From Streptomyces sp. NBC_01276 (GTDB taxonomy: Bacteria > Actinomycetota > Actinomycetes > Streptomycetales > Streptomycetaceae), in contig NZ_CP108444.1 in NCBI RefSeq assembly GCF_041435355.1, positions 124,001-188,000 of the forward strand: 64,000 nucleotides of DNA, read 5' to 3'. Under the pieces are notes generated by a model. The model was not told the origin of the DNA. It did no database searches and saw only the letters and a list, made by a program, of their open reading frames with translations. Positions 41,429-64,000 of this stretch are shown here, piece by piece (position 1 is the stretch's first letter; every line of letters starts with the position of its first letter). The translations under genes were made by a program, and so were the position numbers.

Positions 41429-44400
41429 TCAGGAAGCTCCCAGTTCCTTGTCGATCAGTGCGAAGATCTCGTCGTCCGTCACCGCGGCGAGGGCGTCGTC
41501 GTCGAGGACGTCCGCCTCCGTCTCGGTGGCGCGCCACTTCCACAGCAGCGCTTCGAGCCGCTTGGTGACGGTGTCGCGGGCGGCGCCGTCCGGGGCTGCG
41601 TCCCCCAGTACGGCTTCCAGGGCGGCGAGTTCCCGCAGTCCGGGCGCCTGCGCGCCGCGGGCGGTGCCCAGCTGGTCGAGGAGGTGCCGGGCGAGGGCGA
41701 GTGGGGTCGGGTGGCTGAAGACGAGGGTCGCGGGCAGGGACAGGCCGGTCGCGGCGGTGAGCCGGTTGCGCAGTTCGACCGCGGTCAGCGAGTCGAACCC
41801 GAGCTCCCGGAAGGCCCGTTCGGCCTCCACGGATTCCGTCTCCTGGTGGCCGAGGACCGCGGCCACCCGGGTACGGACGAGGTCGGTGACCGTGCGCTCC
41901 TGCTCCTGCGGGGAGAGCGCGGCCAGCCGCTGTGCGAACGTGTCGGCCTCCGCCGCGTCCTGCGAGGCGGCCGTCCGGCGTACGGGCGTACGCGTCGCGG
42001 TGCCCGCCCCGCCGGTGGCTCCGGCGGCGGCCGCGGCGGCGGTCAGTTCCCCGGCGGACACCAGCCGCGACGCGAACGACGCGACGGTGGCCACGGGGCG
42101 GCCGGTGGCGTCGGCGACCGTGAGGGCCACCTCGTCCGGTCCGGCCGGGGTCAGGTGCACGCGCACGCGCGAGGCGCCCGTGGCGTGCAGGCGCACGCCG
42201 CTCCACGCGAACGGCAGCCAGGCCGTTCCGTCCTCCGCTTCCGGCCCGCTCACCGCCAGCGCGTGGAGCGCGGCGTCGAGCAGGGCCGGGTGGAGGCCGA
42301 ACCGGCCGGCGTCCTCCTGCTGATCCTCGGGCAGCACCACCTCGGCGTACACCCCGACACCGTCGCCCGGGAGCCAGACCTCGGCCAACCCCTGAAAGGC
42401 GGGGCCGTACCCGTACCCCGACCCCGACAGCCCCTCATAGAACCCGTCGAGGTCCACCCGCTCGGCGCCGGCCGGGGGCCAGACGGTGAGCTCGCGGCCC
42501 GGTTCGGGGGTTTCGGCGCGGCTGAGGACGCCCTGGGCGTGGCGGGTCCAGGGGCCGTCGGCGGCGTCCTGGCGGCCGTACACGGCGACGGTGCGCCTGG
42601 AGGCGGCGTCGGGCGGGCCGAGGACGATCTGGAGCAGTACGGGGCCCTCGTCGGGCAGGACGAGGGGTGCCTCCAGGGTGAGTTCGTCGAGGGTGTCGCA
42701 GCCGGCCTCGTCACCGGCGCGGACGGCGAGTTCGACGAACGCGGCGCCGGGCAGCACCCGGGCTCCGGCGACGGCGTGGTCGGCGAGCCAGGGGTGGGTG
42801 CGCAGCGACAGGCGGCCGGTGAGGACGGTCTGGCCGCCCTCGGCGAGGCGGACGGCCGCCCCGAGGAGGGGGTGGTCGGCGGCGCCGAGACCGGCGGCGG
42901 CCACGTCGGCGGCGGCGGAGCCCGCGCCGGTGGCCGTCAGCCAGTAGCGCTCGCGCTGGAAGGCGTACGTGGGCAGCTCCACGCCGGAGACGTCCTGGCC
43001 GGCGTGGACCGTCTGCCAGTCGACGGGGGCGCCGTGGGTCCAGGCCTCGGCGAGGGAGGCGAGGAAGCGCTGCGGGCCGCCCTCGTCGCGGCGCAGGGTC
43101 CCGAGGGTGACGGCGGCCGGCTCCGTGGTGTCGATGGTCTCCTGGACGCCGATGGTGAGGACGGGGTGGGCGCTGGCCTCGACGAAGACCTTGTGGCCGC
43201 GCTCCAGGAGGCCGCCGATGGCGTCCTGGAAGCGGACCGTGTGGCGGAGGTTGGTGTACCAGTACTCGGCGTCGAGCTCGGAGCCGTCGGCCCACTCCCC
43301 CGTCACCGTGGAGAAGAACGGGACCTCCGCCGTCCGCGGCTCGATGCCCGCGAGGAGACCGATGACCTCGTCGCGGATCGACTCGACCTGCGGACCGTGC
43401 GAGGCGTAGTCGACGTTGATGCGACGCGCCCGGACGCCGTCGGCCTCACAGGCCGCCATCAGCTCGTCCAGGGCCTCCGGATCACCCGAGACCACCGTGG
43501 ACTGCGGACCGTTCACCGAGGCCAGCGCGAGCCGCTCACTCCAGGCGGAGATACGTTCCGCCACAGCCTCGGCCGTGTCCGCGACGGAGACCATGCCGCC
43601 CTTGCCGGCGAGCGCCACGATGGCCCGCGCGCGCAGCGCGGACACCTTCGCCGCGTCCTCCAGCGACAGCGCGCCGGAGACGGCGGCGGCGGCGATCTCG
43701 CCCTGCGAGTGACCCACGACGGCCGCCGGAACGACCCCGGCCGCACGCCACACCTCGGCGAGGGACACCATCACCGCCCACAGCGCGGGCTGGACCACGT
43801 CCACCCGGTCGAAACCGGGAGCCCCCTCCTTCTGCCGGAGCACGTCCAGCAGCGACCAGTCCGTGTGCGGGGCCAGCGCCTCCGCGCACGCGTCCAGACG
43901 GGCCGCGAACACCGGCGAGGCCTCGTACAGCTCCACCGCCATCCCCGCCCACTGGGAGCCCTGCCCCGGGAACACGAAGACCGTCTTGCCGGTGCCCGCC
44001 TGCCCCTGGTGCACGCCCGTCGCGGTGTCGCCCCCGGCGAGGGCGGCGAGGGCGCGCTCGGTGTCCTGGGCGGAGCCCGGCGAGGTGATCGCCGCGCGGT
44101 GGTCGAAGGCGGCCCGGGTGGTGGCCAGGGCGATGCCGGTGGCGGTGTGCGCGCCGGGGTGCTTCGCGGCGTGCGCGGCGAGCCGTCCGGCCTGGCCGCG
44201 CAGGGCGGCGGCGGTGCGGGCCGACAGGAGCCACGGGGTTCCCGCCACGGGGGCGGACAGGACGGCGGGACGGCCGGAGCCGGACTCGGCCGGCTCGCCC
44301 TCGGTGTCGGCTCCGGTGTCCGCTCCGGTGTCCTCGGGGGTCTGTTCCAGGATGACGTGGGCGTTGGTGCCGCTGATGCCGAACGCGGACACCCCGGCCC

Positions 44401-45721
44401 GCCGCGGACGGCCGGTCTCCGGCCAGGCGCGCGCCTCGGTCAGCAGCTCCACGGCGCCGGAGGCCCAGTCGATCTTCGGGGAGGGCGCGTCGACGTGCAG
44501 GGTCTGCGGGAGCAGGCCGCCGCGCATCGCCATGACCATCTTCATGACGCCGGCCGCGCCCGAAGCCGCCGAGGTGTGGCCGATGTTGGACTTCACGGAG
44601 CCGAGCCACAGCGGCCGGTCGGCGGGCCGGTTCTGCCCGTAGGTGGCGAGGAGGGCCTGCGCCTCGATGGGGTCGCCGAGGGTGGTGCCGGTGCCGTGCG
44701 CCTCGACGGCGTCGACGTCGGCGGCGGAGACGCGGGCGTTGGCGAGGGCCTGCTTGATGACCCGCATCTGGGCAGGCCCGTTGGGGGCGGTGAGCCCGTT
44801 GCTGGCGCCGTCCTGGTTGACGGCGGTGCCCCGGATCACGGCCAGGACGCGGCGGCCGGCGCGGCGGGCGTCGGAGAGCCGTTCGAGGAGGAGCATGCCG
44901 ACGCCCTCGGCGGGCCCGAAGCCGTCGGCGGCGGCGGCGAAGGCCTTGCAGCGGCCGTCGGCGGCCAGCGCCCGCTGGCGGCTGAACTCCACGAACCCCG
45001 CGGGGTTCGACATGACGGTGACACCGCCGGCGAGGGCCATGGAGCACTCGCCGCCCCGCAGCGCCTGGGCGGCCATGTGCAGGGCGACGAGGGAGGAGGA
45101 GCAGGCGGTGTCGATGGTGACGGCCGGGCCCTCCAGGCCGAGGGAGTAGGAGAGCCGGCCGGACATGACGCTGGCCAGGTTGCCGGTGCCGAGGTACCCC
45201 TCCAGTTCCTCCGGGGCCTGGAGGATGCCGGTGGTGTAGTCGATGGCGCTGAAGCCCACGAAGGTGCCGGTGAGGCTGCCGGCGAGGGTGGTGGGGTCGA
45301 TCCCGGCGCGTTCGACGGCCTCCCAGCCGGTCTCCAGCAGCAGCCGCTGCTGGGGGTCCATGGCGAGGGCCTCGCGCGGGGAGATCCCGAAGAAGCCGGC
45401 GTCGAACGCGTCGAGGTCGTGCAGGAAGCCGCCTTCCTTCACGTAGTTGGTGCCGGGCTTGTCGGGGTCGGGGTCGTAGAGGGACTCGATGTCCCACCCG
45501 CGGTTGACGGGGAAGTCGCCGACGGCGTCGCCGCCGGCGGCGACGAGCTCCCACAGGTCCTCTGGGGAGCTCACCCCGCCGGGGTAGCGGCAGGCCATGC
45601 CGGTGATCGCGATCGGCTCGTGGCCGGCCGACTCGGCGGCCTGCAGCCGCTTGCGGGTCTGCTGCAGGTCGGCCGTCGCCCGCTTGAGGTATTCGAGGAG
45701 CTTCTCTTCGTTGTTCGCCAT
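41429..45721 (-). CDS. PKS: module 10 (KS-AT-DH-ACP, no KR)
   Basis: 1430 residues: docking coiled coil, KS (DTACSSS), AT (YASH near 772), DH (HxxxGxxxxP near 984 and LLDAALH later, both intact), ACP (LGFDSL near 1307), C-terminal docking helices. There is no KR or ER. The DH runs through an Ala/Gly-rich stretch straight into the RTPVRR segment that follows KR in module 13. Without a KR the DH has no substrate, so the module adds methylmalonyl and leaves a ketone. That fits the C11 ketone of salinomycin or narasin exactly. The likely origin is an ER-KR deletion from a fully reducing module. ATG 45721 has GGAG 9 nt upstream. Confidence 0.95.
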   Translation of the reverse strand: MANNEEKLLEYLKRATADLQQTRKRLQAAESAGHEPIAITGMACRYPGGVSSPEDLWELVAAGGDAVGDFPVNRGWDIESLYDPDPDKPGTNYVKEGGFLHDLDAFDAGFFGISPREALAMDPQQRLLLETGWEAVERAGIDPTTLAGSLTGTFVGFSAIDYTTGILQAPEELEGYLGTGNLASVMSGRLSYSLGLEGPAVTIDTACSSSLVALHMAAQALRGGECSMALAGGVTVMSNPAGFVEFSRQRALAADGRCKAFAAAADGFGPAEGVGMLLLERLSDARRAGRRVLAVIRGTAVNQDGASNGLTAPNGPAQMRVIKQALANARVSAADVDAVEAHGTGTTLGDPIEAQALLATYGQNRPADRPLWLGSVKSNIGHTSAASGAAGVMKMVMAMRGGLLPQTLHVDAPSPKIDWASGAVELLTEARAWPETGRPRRAGVSAFGISGTNAHVILEQTPEDTGADTGADTEGEPAESGSGRPAVLSAPVAGTPWLLSARTAAALRGQAGRLAAHAAKHPGAHTATGIALATTRAAFDHRAAITSPGSAQDTERALAALAGGDTATGVHQGQAGTGKTVFVFPGQGSQWAGMAVELYEASPVFAARLDACAEALAPHTDWSLLDVLRQKEGAPGFDRVDVVQPALWAVMVSLAEVWRAAGVVPAAVVGHSQGEIAAAAVSGALSLEDAAKVSALRARAIVALAGKGGMVSVADTAEAVAERISAWSERLALASVNGPQSTVVSGDPEALDELMAACEADGVRARRINVDYASHGPQVESIRDEVIGLLAGIEPRTAEVPFFSTVTGEWADGSELDAEYWYTNLRHTVRFQDAIGGLLERGHKVFVEASAHPVLTIGVQETIDTTEPAAVTLGTLRRDEGGPQRFLASLAEAWTHGAPVDWQTVHAGQDVSGVELPTYAFQRERYWLTATGAGSAAADVAAAGLGAADHPLLGAAVRLAEGGQTVLTGRLSLRTHPWLADHAVAGARVLPGAAFVELAVRAGDEAGCDTLDELTLEAPLVLPDEGPVLLQIVLGPPDAASRRTVAVYGRQDAADGPWTRHAQGVLSRAETPEPGRELTVWPPAGAERVDLDGFYEGLSGSGYGYGPAFQGLAEVWLPGDGVGVYAEVVLPEDQQEDAGRFGLHPALLDAALHALAVSGPEAEDGTAWLPFAWSGVRLHATGASRVRVHLTPAGPDEVALTVADATGRPVATVASFASRLVSAGELTAAAAAAGATGGAGTATRTPVRRTAASQDAAEADTFAQRLAALSPQEQERTVTDLVRTRVAAVLGHQETESVEAERAFRELGFDSLTAVELRNRLTAATGLSLPATLVFSHPTPLALARHLLDQLGTARGAQAPGLRELAALEAVLGDAAPDGAARDTVTKRLEALLWKWRATETEADVLDDDALAAVTDDEIFALIDKELGAS

Positions 45722-45780
45722 GGTCGGTATCTCCGTGGGCCCCGTGGGGCGGATCGCTGGCCGGCGGGTGGGATGGGGGA

Positions 45781-45828
45781 AGGGGTGCCTCCCCGGACGG
45801 GCCGTGGCCCGGCCGGGGAGACACCCCT
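45781..45828 (-). other. Long imperfect hairpin between the module 9 and module 10 PKS genes
   Basis: Arms 45781-45803 and 45806-45828 pair almost throughout (an outer 7 bp, mismatch, 8 bp, mismatch, 6 bp; the innermost pairs must open for a loop). It starts 10 nt after the stop codon of the module 8-9 gene, 60 nt before the next ribosome site. It looks like a terminator or an mRNA-stabilising element inside the PKS operon. Its outer arms contain AGGGGTG and CACCCCT. Confidence 0.6.
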
Positions 45829-45838
45829 CCCGGATGTG

Positions 45839-57121
<11,283 letters not shown>

Positions 57122-57186
57122 GGGGACCTCTTTGAACCTCTCGAATAGAGCTGGAATTCGTGTGACCGACTGGCCGGAGGACGCCC

Positions 57187-60100
57187 TTACTCCGGGCGGC
57201 CGAATTCCTTGCGGATGAATGCGAATATCTCTTCGTCGGACGCGGCGTCGAGCTTTCCGCTGACGGATTCGGCGTCCGCCGCGGCCTGTGCGTCCTTCCA
57301 GCGGGAGAGCAGTGCCTCCAGGCGGCGGGTGAGGTCCTTGCGCTCGTCCTGGCCGGGTGTCAGCGACAACAGGTCGGACTCGATGCGGTCGAGGTCGCCG
57401 TGGACGGAGTCCGTGGTCGCCTCTTCGCGTCGGGTGCCCGTGCCGTCCAGGAGCCGGCCGCGCAGGTAGCCGGCGAGCGCGCCGGGGGTGGGGTAGTCGA
57501 AGACCATCGTGGCGGGCAGGCCCAGTCCGGTGGCGGCGTTCAGCCCGTTGCGCAGGCCGACGGCCGTCAGCGAGTCGAAGCCGAGGTCCTTGAAGGCCCG
57601 TCCGGCGTCGACGGCACCGGCCGAGGCGTGGCCGAGGACGGCGGCGGCGTGGCCGCACACCAGGTCCGTGAGCACCCGGTCCTGTTCCTCGGCGGACAGT
57701 TCGGCGAGCTTGTGGCGCAGCGCTTCGGCCGCTCCCGTGTCCCCGGCGTCCCCGGTGCCGGCGCCGCCCGCGCCGGGCTGCGCGAGGATCCGGCGGGCTT
57801 CGGGGACGCCGTCGGTGAGGCGTCCGGTACGGGCCGAGGTGAACAGGGGCAGGAAGCGGTCCCAGTCGACGTCGGCCACGGCCACGGCCGTCTCGTCGTG
57901 GTCGAGGATCCGCCGCAGGGCGTGCAGGGCGGCCTCGGGGTCGAGGAGCGGGAGGCCGCGCCGGGCGGAACGCTCGTGGAGTTCGCGTGCCTCGTCGGGG
58001 TGGGCGTCCGCGTCGAACAGGTCCCACACGCCCCAGCCGACGGCGGTGGCGGGCAGGCCGCGGGCGCGGCGCTGCTGGGCGAGGGCGTCGAGGTGGGCGT
58101 TGGCGGCGGCGAACGCGGCGTGTTCTCCGCCGCCCCAGCAGGCGGTGACGGAAGAGAAGAGGACGAACGCGTCCAGGTCGGGGCCGTCCGCCGAGAACAC
58201 CTCGTCGAGGGCCCGGGCGGAGGTGACCTTGGCGGCGAGGGCCTCCTCCAGGTGCCGGCCGGTGGTGGCGGCGAGGGGGGCCAGTTCGACGTGCGCGGCG
58301 GCGTGGACGACGGTGCGTACGGGCGGCCGTCCCGCCTGATCGGCGCGGGCGGTCAGCGCGGCGAGGGCCGCCGGGTCGGCGCCGTCCCACTCCTCCAGGG
58401 TGACCTCGGCGCCCCGGGCGGTGAGTTCGCCCGCCAGGGCTTCGAGGGCGGGGGTGAACTCGGCGGGGGCCGCGGTGAGCAGGAGGTGGCCGGCGCCGGC
58501 GGCGGCGAACCGGCGGGCCGTCTCGGCCCCGAGCGGGCCGGCGGCACCGGTGATCAGGGTCGTGCCGGACGGCTGCCAGGTGCGCGCGGGGGCGCCGTCG
58601 GGCAGGGCGGCGCGCACGAGCCGGCGTACGTAGGTTCCGGTGGTGCGGACGGCGATCTGGTCCTCGCCGTCACGGCCCGCGAGGGCCCCGGCGAGGCGCG
58701 CCGCGGCCGCCTCGTCGAGGTCGGCGGGCAGGTCGACGAGGCCGCCCCAGCCGCGCGGCCGCTCCAGTGCGGCCACCAGGCCCAGGCCCCACACCTGCGC
58801 CTGTACGGCGCTGCGCGGGGCGTCCTCGGGTCCGGCGGCGACGGCCCCTCGGGTGACGGTCCACAGGGGGACCTCGATGCCCGCGTCGTCGAGTGCCTGG
58901 GTGGCGACGAGGGTGGCGAGGAGCCCGGAGGTCTCGTCGGCGGAGAGGAGGCAGAGGACTCCCGCGAACGGCTCGTGGCCGTCCTGCGCCGTCCGCAGGG
59001 CTCCGGCCCACGCGTCCCGGTCGGCCCGGGAGGGGTCGAGGGCGAGGAGGTGGGAGCGGGCGCCGTGGCTGGTCAGCAGCTCCTCGAAGGGCGCGGCGGC
59101 GGTGGCCTCGGGGGCCAGCAGCAGCCAGTCGCCGGAGAGCCGTGCGGTGTCGGTGTCGGGGAGGTGCTGCCAGGTGATGCGGTAGCGGCGGGCGTCGAGG
59201 GCGCTCGCCTCGCGGCGGTCGCGGCGCCAGGCGGAGAGGGCGGGCAGCAGTTCCCGGAGCGGTCCGGTGTCGTCGAGCGCGAGGGTGTCGGCGAGGGCGG
59301 CGACGTCGGCGCTCTCCACGGAGTTCCAGAAGCCGGCCTCGACCTCGTCCACGACGGGGGTCCGGTCGGCCGCCGGGGCGCCTTCGAGCCAGTACGTGCG
59401 GCGCTGGAAGGCGTACGTGGGCAGGTCGGCCGGCGCGTCCGGGGTCACGCAGACGCCCTGCCAGTCGACGGGGGCGCCGTGGGTCCAGGCCTCGGCGAGG
59501 GAGGCGAGGAACCTCTGCGGGCCGCCCTCGTCGCGGCGCAGGGTGCCGAGGGTGACGGCGGACGCGCCGGCGGCCTCGATGGTCTCCTGGACACCGATCG
59601 TCAGCACCGGGTGCGCACTGGACTCCACGAACAGCCCGTGGCCACGCTCCAGGAGGCCGCTGATGGCGTCCTGGAAGCGGACGGTGTGGCGCAGGTTGGT
59701 GTACCAGTACTCGGCGTCGAGCTCGGAACCCTCGGCCCACTCCCCCGTCACCGTCGAGAAGAACGGGACCTCGGCGGTCCGCGGCTCGATCCCGGACAGC
59801 AGTCCGATGACCTCGTCGCGGATCGACTCCACCTGCGGACCGTGCGAGGCGTAGTCCACGTTGATGCGGCGGGCACGGAGGCCATCGGCCTCACAGGCCG
59901 CCATCAGCTCGTCCAGGGCCTCCGGATCACCCGAAACCACCGTCGACTGCGGACCGTTCACCGAAGCCAGCGCCAGACGCTCGCCCCAGCCGGAGATACG
60001 TTCCGCCACCGCATCGGCGGCGTCCGCGACCGACACCATGCCGCCCTTGCCCGCCAGCGCCACGATGGCCCGCGCACGCAGCGCGGACACCTTCGCCGCG

Positions 60101-62154
60101 TCCTCCAGCGACAGCGCCCCGGACACGGCCGCGGCCGCGATCTCACCCTGCGAGTGGCCGACGACCGCGGCCGGGACGACCCCGGCCGCACGCCACAGCT
60201 CCGCGAGCGACACCATCACCGCCCACAGCGCCGGCTGGACCACATCCACCCGGTCGAAACCGGGAGCCCCGGCCTCCTGCCGCAGCACCCCCGGCAACGA
60301 CCAGTCGGTGTGCGGGGCCAGCGCCTCCGCGCACGCGTCCAGACGGGCCGCGAACACCGGCGAGGAGTCGTACAGCTCCACCGCCATCCCCGCCCACTGC
60401 GAGCCCTGCCCCGGGAACACGAACACCGGACGGTCCGCTCCCTTGACCACGGCGCCCTCGACGACGCCCGCCGCCGGAAGCCCGGCGGCCAGCGCGTCCA
60501 GGCCTGCCCGCGAGCCCGCCGGGACGACCGCGCGCCGCTCCAGTGCGGCCCGCGTCGTGGCCAGGGCGAGGCCGATGGCGGCCTCGGAAACCGCGGTGTC
60601 GGCGGTGTCGGCGGTGTCGGCGAAGGCGCGCAGCCGGGCCGCCTGGCCGCGCAGGCCCTCGGTGGTACGGCCGGAGAGCACCCAGGGCAGGGTGGGGGCG
60701 GGGAACACCGGCCGGGCCCGCTCGGGTGCCCGCGGGGCGGATCCGGCGCCCGCGTCCTGGTCCGTGTCCTGGCCGGCGGCCTGGACGATCACGTGGGCGT
60801 TGGTGCCGCTCGCGCCGAACGAGGAGACGGCGGCGGTGCGGGGGCCCTCCGTGGCGGGCCAGGCCCGCTCCTCGGTGAGGAGTTCCACAGCGCCGGAGGA
60901 CCAGTCGACCTCGGGGGTGGGGCCGTCGATGTGCAGGCTGCGGGGCAGCACCCCGTCGCGTACGGACATCACGGCCTTGATCACGCCCGCGACGCCCGCC
61001 GCGGCCGCCGAGTGGCCGATGTTGGACTTGATGGAGCCCAGGTGCAGGGGGCGGCCCTCGGGGCGGCTGCGGCCGTAAGTGGCGAGGAGGGCCTGTGCCT
61101 CGATGGGGTCGCCGAGGGTGGTGCCGGTGCCGTGCGCCTCGACGAGGTCGACCTCGTGGGGCGAGAGCCGGGCGTTGGCGAGGGCCTCCTCGATGACCCG
61201 CTGCTGGGAGGGGCCGTTGGGGGCGGTCAGGCCGTTGCTGGCGCCGTCCTGGTTGACGGCGGAGCCGCGGACGACGGCCAGGACCCGGTGTCCGTTGCGG
61301 CGGGCGTCCGACAGCTTCTCCAGCAGCAGGACGCCGACCCCCTCCGACCAGCCGGTGCCGTCGGCCGCTGCCGCGAACGGCTTGCAGCGGCCGTCCGGGG
61401 AGAGGCCGCGCTGGCGGCTGAACTCGACGTACACCTCGGGCGTCGACATGATCTGCGCGCCGCCCGCGAGGGCGAGCGAGCACTCGCCCTGGCGCAGCGA
61501 CTGCACGGCCAGGTGGATGGCGACGAGGGAGGAGGAGCACATGGTGTCGACGGAGACGGCCGGGCCCTCCAGCCCGAAGGCGTACGACAGTCGCCCGGAG
61601 GACACGGCGGTCGCGATGCCGGTCATCAGGTGGCCCTCGACGTTCTCGGCGGCCCCCTCCCGGTCGCTGCCGTAGCCGGTGTACGTGGTGCCGACGTAGA
61701 CGCCGGTCCGGCTGCCGGCGACCGCCGTCGGGTCCACGGACGCCCGCTCGAAGGCCTCCCAGGCGGTCTCCAGCAGCAGCCGCTGCTGGGGGTCCATGGC
61801 GAGGGCCTCGCGCGGGGAGATCCCGAAGAAGTCGGCGTCGAAGTCGCCCGCGTCGTGGACGAAGCCGCCCTCGCGGACGTACGTGGTGCCGAGGTGGTCG
61901 GGGTCCGGGTCGTAGAGGGAGTCGAGGTCCCAGCCGCGGTTGACGGGGAAGCCGGAGACGGCGTCGCGGCCGTCGCGGACGAGGCGCCACAGGTCCTCGG
62001 GCGAGCGCACGCCGCCGGGGTAGCGGCACGCCATGCCGACGACGGCGATCGGCTCGGGCTCGTCCGCCTCGACCTCGCGCAGCCGCTGCCGGGTCTGCTT
62101 CAGCTCGGCGGTCACCCACCTGAGGTGATCGAGCAGCTTCTGTTCGTTGTCCAT
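57187..62154 (-). CDS. PKS: module 7 (KS-AT-KR*-ACP), KR predicted inactive
   Basis: 1655 residues: docking coiled coil, KS (about 34-455; active site DTMCSSS), AT (GHSQGE; YASH near 770, methylmalonyl), KR-like domain (about 1200-1380), ACP (LGFDSL near 1526), docking helices. In the KR the catalytic Tyr is Phe (HAAFAAAN, near 1348), confirmed from the bases TTC. The nucleotide motif reads TGAAGPLG instead of TGGTGxLG. The ketone should therefore survive, giving C17, a spiroacetal carbon in salinomycin and narasin. ATG 62154 has AAGGAG about 10 nt upstream; the ATG at 62187 lacks a comparable site. Confidence 0.95.
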   Translation of the reverse strand: MDNEQKLLDHLRWVTAELKQTRQRLREVEADEPEPIAVVGMACRYPGGVRSPEDLWRLVRDGRDAVSGFPVNRGWDLDSLYDPDPDHLGTTYVREGGFVHDAGDFDADFFGISPREALAMDPQQRLLLETAWEAFERASVDPTAVAGSRTGVYVGTTYTGYGSDREGAAENVEGHLMTGIATAVSSGRLSYAFGLEGPAVSVDTMCSSSLVAIHLAVQSLRQGECSLALAGGAQIMSTPEVYVEFSRQRGLSPDGRCKPFAAAADGTGWSEGVGVLLLEKLSDARRNGHRVLAVVRGSAVNQDGASNGLTAPNGPSQQRVIEEALANARLSPHEVDLVEAHGTGTTLGDPIEAQALLATYGRSRPEGRPLHLGSIKSNIGHSAAAAGVAGVIKAVMSVRDGVLPRSLHIDGPTPEVDWSSGAVELLTEERAWPATEGPRTAAVSSFGASGTNAHVIVQAAGQDTDQDAGAGSAPRAPERARPVFPAPTLPWVLSGRTTEGLRGQAARLRAFADTADTADTAVSEAAIGLALATTRAALERRAVVPAGSRAGLDALAAGLPAAGVVEGAVVKGADRPVFVFPGQGSQWAGMAVELYDSSPVFAARLDACAEALAPHTDWSLPGVLRQEAGAPGFDRVDVVQPALWAVMVSLAELWRAAGVVPAAVVGHSQGEIAAAAVSGALSLEDAAKVSALRARAIVALAGKGGMVSVADAADAVAERISGWGERLALASVNGPQSTVVSGDPEALDELMAACEADGLRARRINVDYASHGPQVESIRDEVIGLLSGIEPRTAEVPFFSTVTGEWAEGSELDAEYWYTNLRHTVRFQDAISGLLERGHGLFVESSAHPVLTIGVQETIEAAGASAVTLGTLRRDEGGPQRFLASLAEAWTHGAPVDWQGVCVTPDAPADLPTYAFQRRTYWLEGAPAADRTPVVDEVEAGFWNSVESADVAALADTLALDDTGPLRELLPALSAWRRDRREASALDARRYRITWQHLPDTDTARLSGDWLLLAPEATAAAPFEELLTSHGARSHLLALDPSRADRDAWAGALRTAQDGHEPFAGVLCLLSADETSGLLATLVATQALDDAGIEVPLWTVTRGAVAAGPEDAPRSAVQAQVWGLGLVAALERPRGWGGLVDLPADLDEAAAARLAGALAGRDGEDQIAVRTTGTYVRRLVRAALPDGAPARTWQPSGTTLITGAAGPLGAETARRFAAAGAGHLLLTAAPAEFTPALEALAGELTARGAEVTLEEWDGADPAALAALTARADQAGRPPVRTVVHAAAHVELAPLAATTGRHLEEALAAKVTSARALDEVFSADGPDLDAFVLFSSVTACWGGGEHAAFAAANAHLDALAQQRRARGLPATAVGWGVWDLFDADAHPDEARELHERSARRGLPLLDPEAALHALRRILDHDETAVAVADVDWDRFLPLFTSARTGRLTDGVPEARRILAQPGAGGAGTGDAGDTGAAEALRHKLAELSAEEQDRVLTDLVCGHAAAVLGHASAGAVDAGRAFKDLGFDSLTAVGLRNGLNAATGLGLPATMVFDYPTPGALAGYLRGRLLDGTGTRREEATTDSVHGDLDRIESDLLSLTPGQDERKDLTRRLEALLSRWKDAQAAADAESVSGKLDAASDEEIFAFIRKEFGRPE
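60593..60619. repeat. 9-bp tandem repeat in the KS-AT linker of module 7
   Basis: Three perfect copies of GCGGTGTCG, in frame, encoding repeated Asp-Thr-Ala. Similar short repeats occur in other KS-AT linkers here. Confidence 0.75.
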
Positions 62155-62190
62155 CTGGCGGGAGCTCCTTGGATGACGTTCCGGCACGGG

Positions 62191-64000
62191 CTACGACTTG
62201 CCGAGCTCTTCGTGGATGAACGCGAAGATCTCTTCTGCCGAGGCGGACGCCAGTTCGTCGTGGGCGTCGGCTTCTTCGGCCTTCTCCGGGCTGGTGCCGC
62301 CCCACTTGGTGAGCAGCACCTGGAGCCGGCCGGCGATGCGGTGGCGCGCCCCGTCGTCCGGGGTGAGCCGGGTGAGGGCCGCGTCGATGCGGTCGAGGTC
62401 GGCGAGGACGGAGCGGTCCGTCTCGATGTCGCCGCCCTGGAGGTGCTCGCGCAGGTGCTGGGCGAGCGCGGCGGGTGTGGGGTGGTCGAAGAGGAGGGTC
62501 GCGGACAGCTTCAGGCCGGTGTCGGCCGCGACGCGGTTGCGCAGTTCGACGGCGCTGAGCGAGTCGAAGCCGAGGCCCTTGAAGGGCCGCGCCTCCTGGA
62601 CCCCGTCTGCGGTGCGGTGTCCGAGGACCGCGGCCGCGTGTCCGCGGACCAGTTCGACGAGGAGGTGCTGCTGTTCGGCGGGCGCGGTGGCGGCGAGCCG
62701 CTGCCTGAGGGCGGACGCCGAGGCGGCGGCGCCCTGCCCGCCCTCCGGGCCGTCATCCGTCAACGCGGCCTGCACGTCGGGGAGTTCGCTGATCAGGGCG
62801 CTGTGCCGCATGGCCGTGTAGGTGGGGGCGAACAGCGCCCAGTCGACGTCGGCGACACCGACGCAGGTCTCGTCGAGGTCGAGGGCCTGCTGGAGGGCGG
62901 CGATGGCGGTGCCGGGCGCGATGCCGATCACGCCGCGGCGGCGCAGGTGCTCGTCGATGTCCTCGGAGGCCGCCATGCCGGCTTCGGCCCAGGGGCCCCA
63001 GGCGACGGCGGTGGCGGGCAGGCCGTGGGCCCGGCGGCGTTCGGCGAGCGCGTCGAGGTGGGCGTTGGCGGCCGCGTAGGCGGCCTGGCCGCCGCTGCCC
63101 CACATGCCGGCGCTGGACGCGAAGACGACGAACGCGGACAGGTCCAGGTCGCGGGTGAGTTCGTCGAGCAGGTCGGCGGCGACCGCCTTGGGGCGCAGTA
63201 CGTGCGCCAGGTGGTCGGCGGTGACCTCGTCCATGAACCCGTTGTCGGAGACGCCCGCGGCGTGGACGACGGCGGTGAGCGGGCGGTCGGCCGGTACGGA
63301 GGCCAGCAGGGCGGCGAGCTGGTCGCGGTCGGCGACGTCGCAGGCGGCGAGGGTCACCTCGGTGCCCGACGCGCGCAGGGCGGCGGCGAGTTCGGTGGCG
63401 CCGGGGGCGTCCGCGCCGCGCCGGCTGGTCAGCAGCAGGTGGTCGGCGCCGCCTTCGGCGAGCCAGCCGGCGAGGCGGCTGCCCAGGGCGCCGGTGCCGC
63501 CCGTGACCAGGACGGTTCCGGTGGGCCGCCAGGGCGCTGCGGCCGGCCGGTCGGCGGGTGCGGGGGCGCGGCGCAGTCGGCGTACCTGGACTCCGGCGCC
63601 GCGGACGGCGAGCTGGTCCTCGCCGTCCGGTGCGGCCAGGACGCCGACGAGCCGGGCGGCGGCCCGCTCGTCGAGGTCGTGGGGCACATCGACGAGGCCG
63701 CCCCAGCGGTCGGGGTATTCGAGGGCGGCGACCCGGCCGAGCGCCCACACCTGGGCCTGGGCGCCGGTGGGGTCGGCCGTGGGGTCGGAGGGGCCGGTGG
63801 AGACGGCCCCGCTGGTCAGGTTCCACAGCGGGGCGCCGACCCCGGCGTCGCCGAGGGCCTGTGCCAGGGCGGCGGTCGCGGCGAGCGCGGCGCTGACCCC
63901 GGGCTGGGCGGTGTGCGGGCGGACGTCGAGCGGGAGCAGGGAGAGCACGCCCGCGAGCTCCTCGCCGGTGCCCGCCACGGCGCGCAGCCGGGCGGCCCAC
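62191..64000 (-). CDS. PKS, C-terminal part: KR-ACP of module 6 (cut by window edge)
   Basis: The visible 600 residues hold a structural KR half, an active KR (TGGTGALG, catalytic Tyr in QAAYAAAN; a Trp 8 residues before the Tyr and no His, so A1-type), an ACP (LGFDSL) and C-terminal docking helices. The upstream domains and the start lie right of the window. A KR-only ending before the keto module 7 matches salinomycin module 6, which sets the C19 hydroxyl later removed by SlnM. The next gene starts 36 bp after this stop, with a matching docking coiled coil, so the chain should pass directly to module 7. An open frame starting at an internal ATG near 63978 is not the true start. Confidence 0.93.
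   Translation of the reverse strand, partial: WAARLRAVAGTGEELAGVLSLLPLDVRPHTAQPGVSAALAATAALAQALGDAGVGAPLWNLTSGAVSTGPSDPTADPTGAQAQVWALGRVAALEYPDRWGGLVDVPHDLDERAAARLVGVLAAPDGEDQLAVRGAGVQVRRLRRAPAPADRPAAAPWRPTGTVLVTGGTGALGSRLAGWLAEGGADHLLLTSRRGADAPGATELAAALRASGTEVTLAACDVADRDQLAALLASVPADRPLTAVVHAAGVSDNGFMDEVTADHLAHVLRPKAVAADLLDELTRDLDLSAFVVFASSAGMWGSGGQAAYAAANAHLDALAERRRAHGLPATAVAWGPWAEAGMAASEDIDEHLRRRGVIGIAPGTAIAALQQALDLDETCVGVADVDWALFAPTYTAMRHSALISELPDVQAALTDDGPEGGQGAAASASALRQRLAATAPAEQQHLLVELVRGHAAAVLGHRTADGVQEARPFKGLGFDSLSAVELRNRVAADTGLKLSATLLFDHPTPAALAQHLREHLQGGDIETDRSVLADLDRIDAALTRLTPDDGARHRIAGRLQVLLTKWGGTSPEKAEEADAHDELASASAEEIFAFIHEELGKS

Overview
The window is very GC-rich actinomycete DNA, almost certainly Streptomyces. 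It carries most of a modular type I polyketide synthase (PKS) cluster for a polyether ionophore. The gene set is a flavin epoxidase, two adjacent MonB-type epoxide hydrolase/cyclases, a SalBIII-type pyran cyclase, a SlnM-type methyltransferase-like dehydratase, a P450 with its ferredoxin, an ABC exporter, two type II thioesterases and a LAL regulator. This is the salinomycin-family set. Reading the modules, the chain matches salinomycin modules 6 to 14 step by step, except that module 13 has a methylmalonyl-type AT (YASH motif). That extra C4 methyl predicts narasin (4-methylsalinomycin). The product is inferred; no database search was possible.

Layout. From 1 to 10.2 kb everything is on the minus strand: the N-terminal part of a PKS with an unusual AT (cut by the window edge), a ZapE/AFG1-like ATPase, a thioesterase, the LAL regulator and the epoxidase. 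From 10.4 to 11.3 kb, on the plus strand, lie the two epoxide hydrolase/cyclases. A two-gene ABC exporter (minus) ends against them at a strong terminator. From 14.2 to 15.8 kb, on the plus strand, are the P450 and ferredoxin, which end at a second strong hairpin. From 15.9 to 18.1 kb, on the minus strand, are the SlnM-like protein, the second thioesterase and the SalBIII-like protein. From 18.2 to 64 kb seven PKS genes all run on the minus strand, so the biosynthetic order reads right to left: module 6 (partial), 7, 8-9, 10, 11, 12-13, then 14 plus a terminal KS with a dead AT.

How it works together. The PKS builds a chain with ketones at the future C17 and C11, because module 7 has a dead KR and module 10 has no KR. 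C4 extenders are predicted at modules 9 and 14. The terminal KS probably hands the chain to a separate carrier protein outside the window. The epoxidase oxidises chain alkenes, and the MonB-type enzymes open the epoxides into ether rings. The SalBIII-like protein closes pyran ring A, the SlnM-like protein makes the 18,19 alkene and the bis-spiroacetal, and the P450 hydroxylates C20. Four promoters (ZapE/PKS, thioesterase, epoxidase, P450) share one layout: an AGGGGT box whose last T begins the -35, a 17-bp spacer and a Streptomyces-like -10. This is a candidate binding rule for the LAL activator.

Long plus-strand open frames opposite the PKS genes are GC-bias artefacts. I saw no rRNA, tRNA, CRISPR array, transposase or in-frame TTA codon. 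No stretch over 300 bases lacks a gene.
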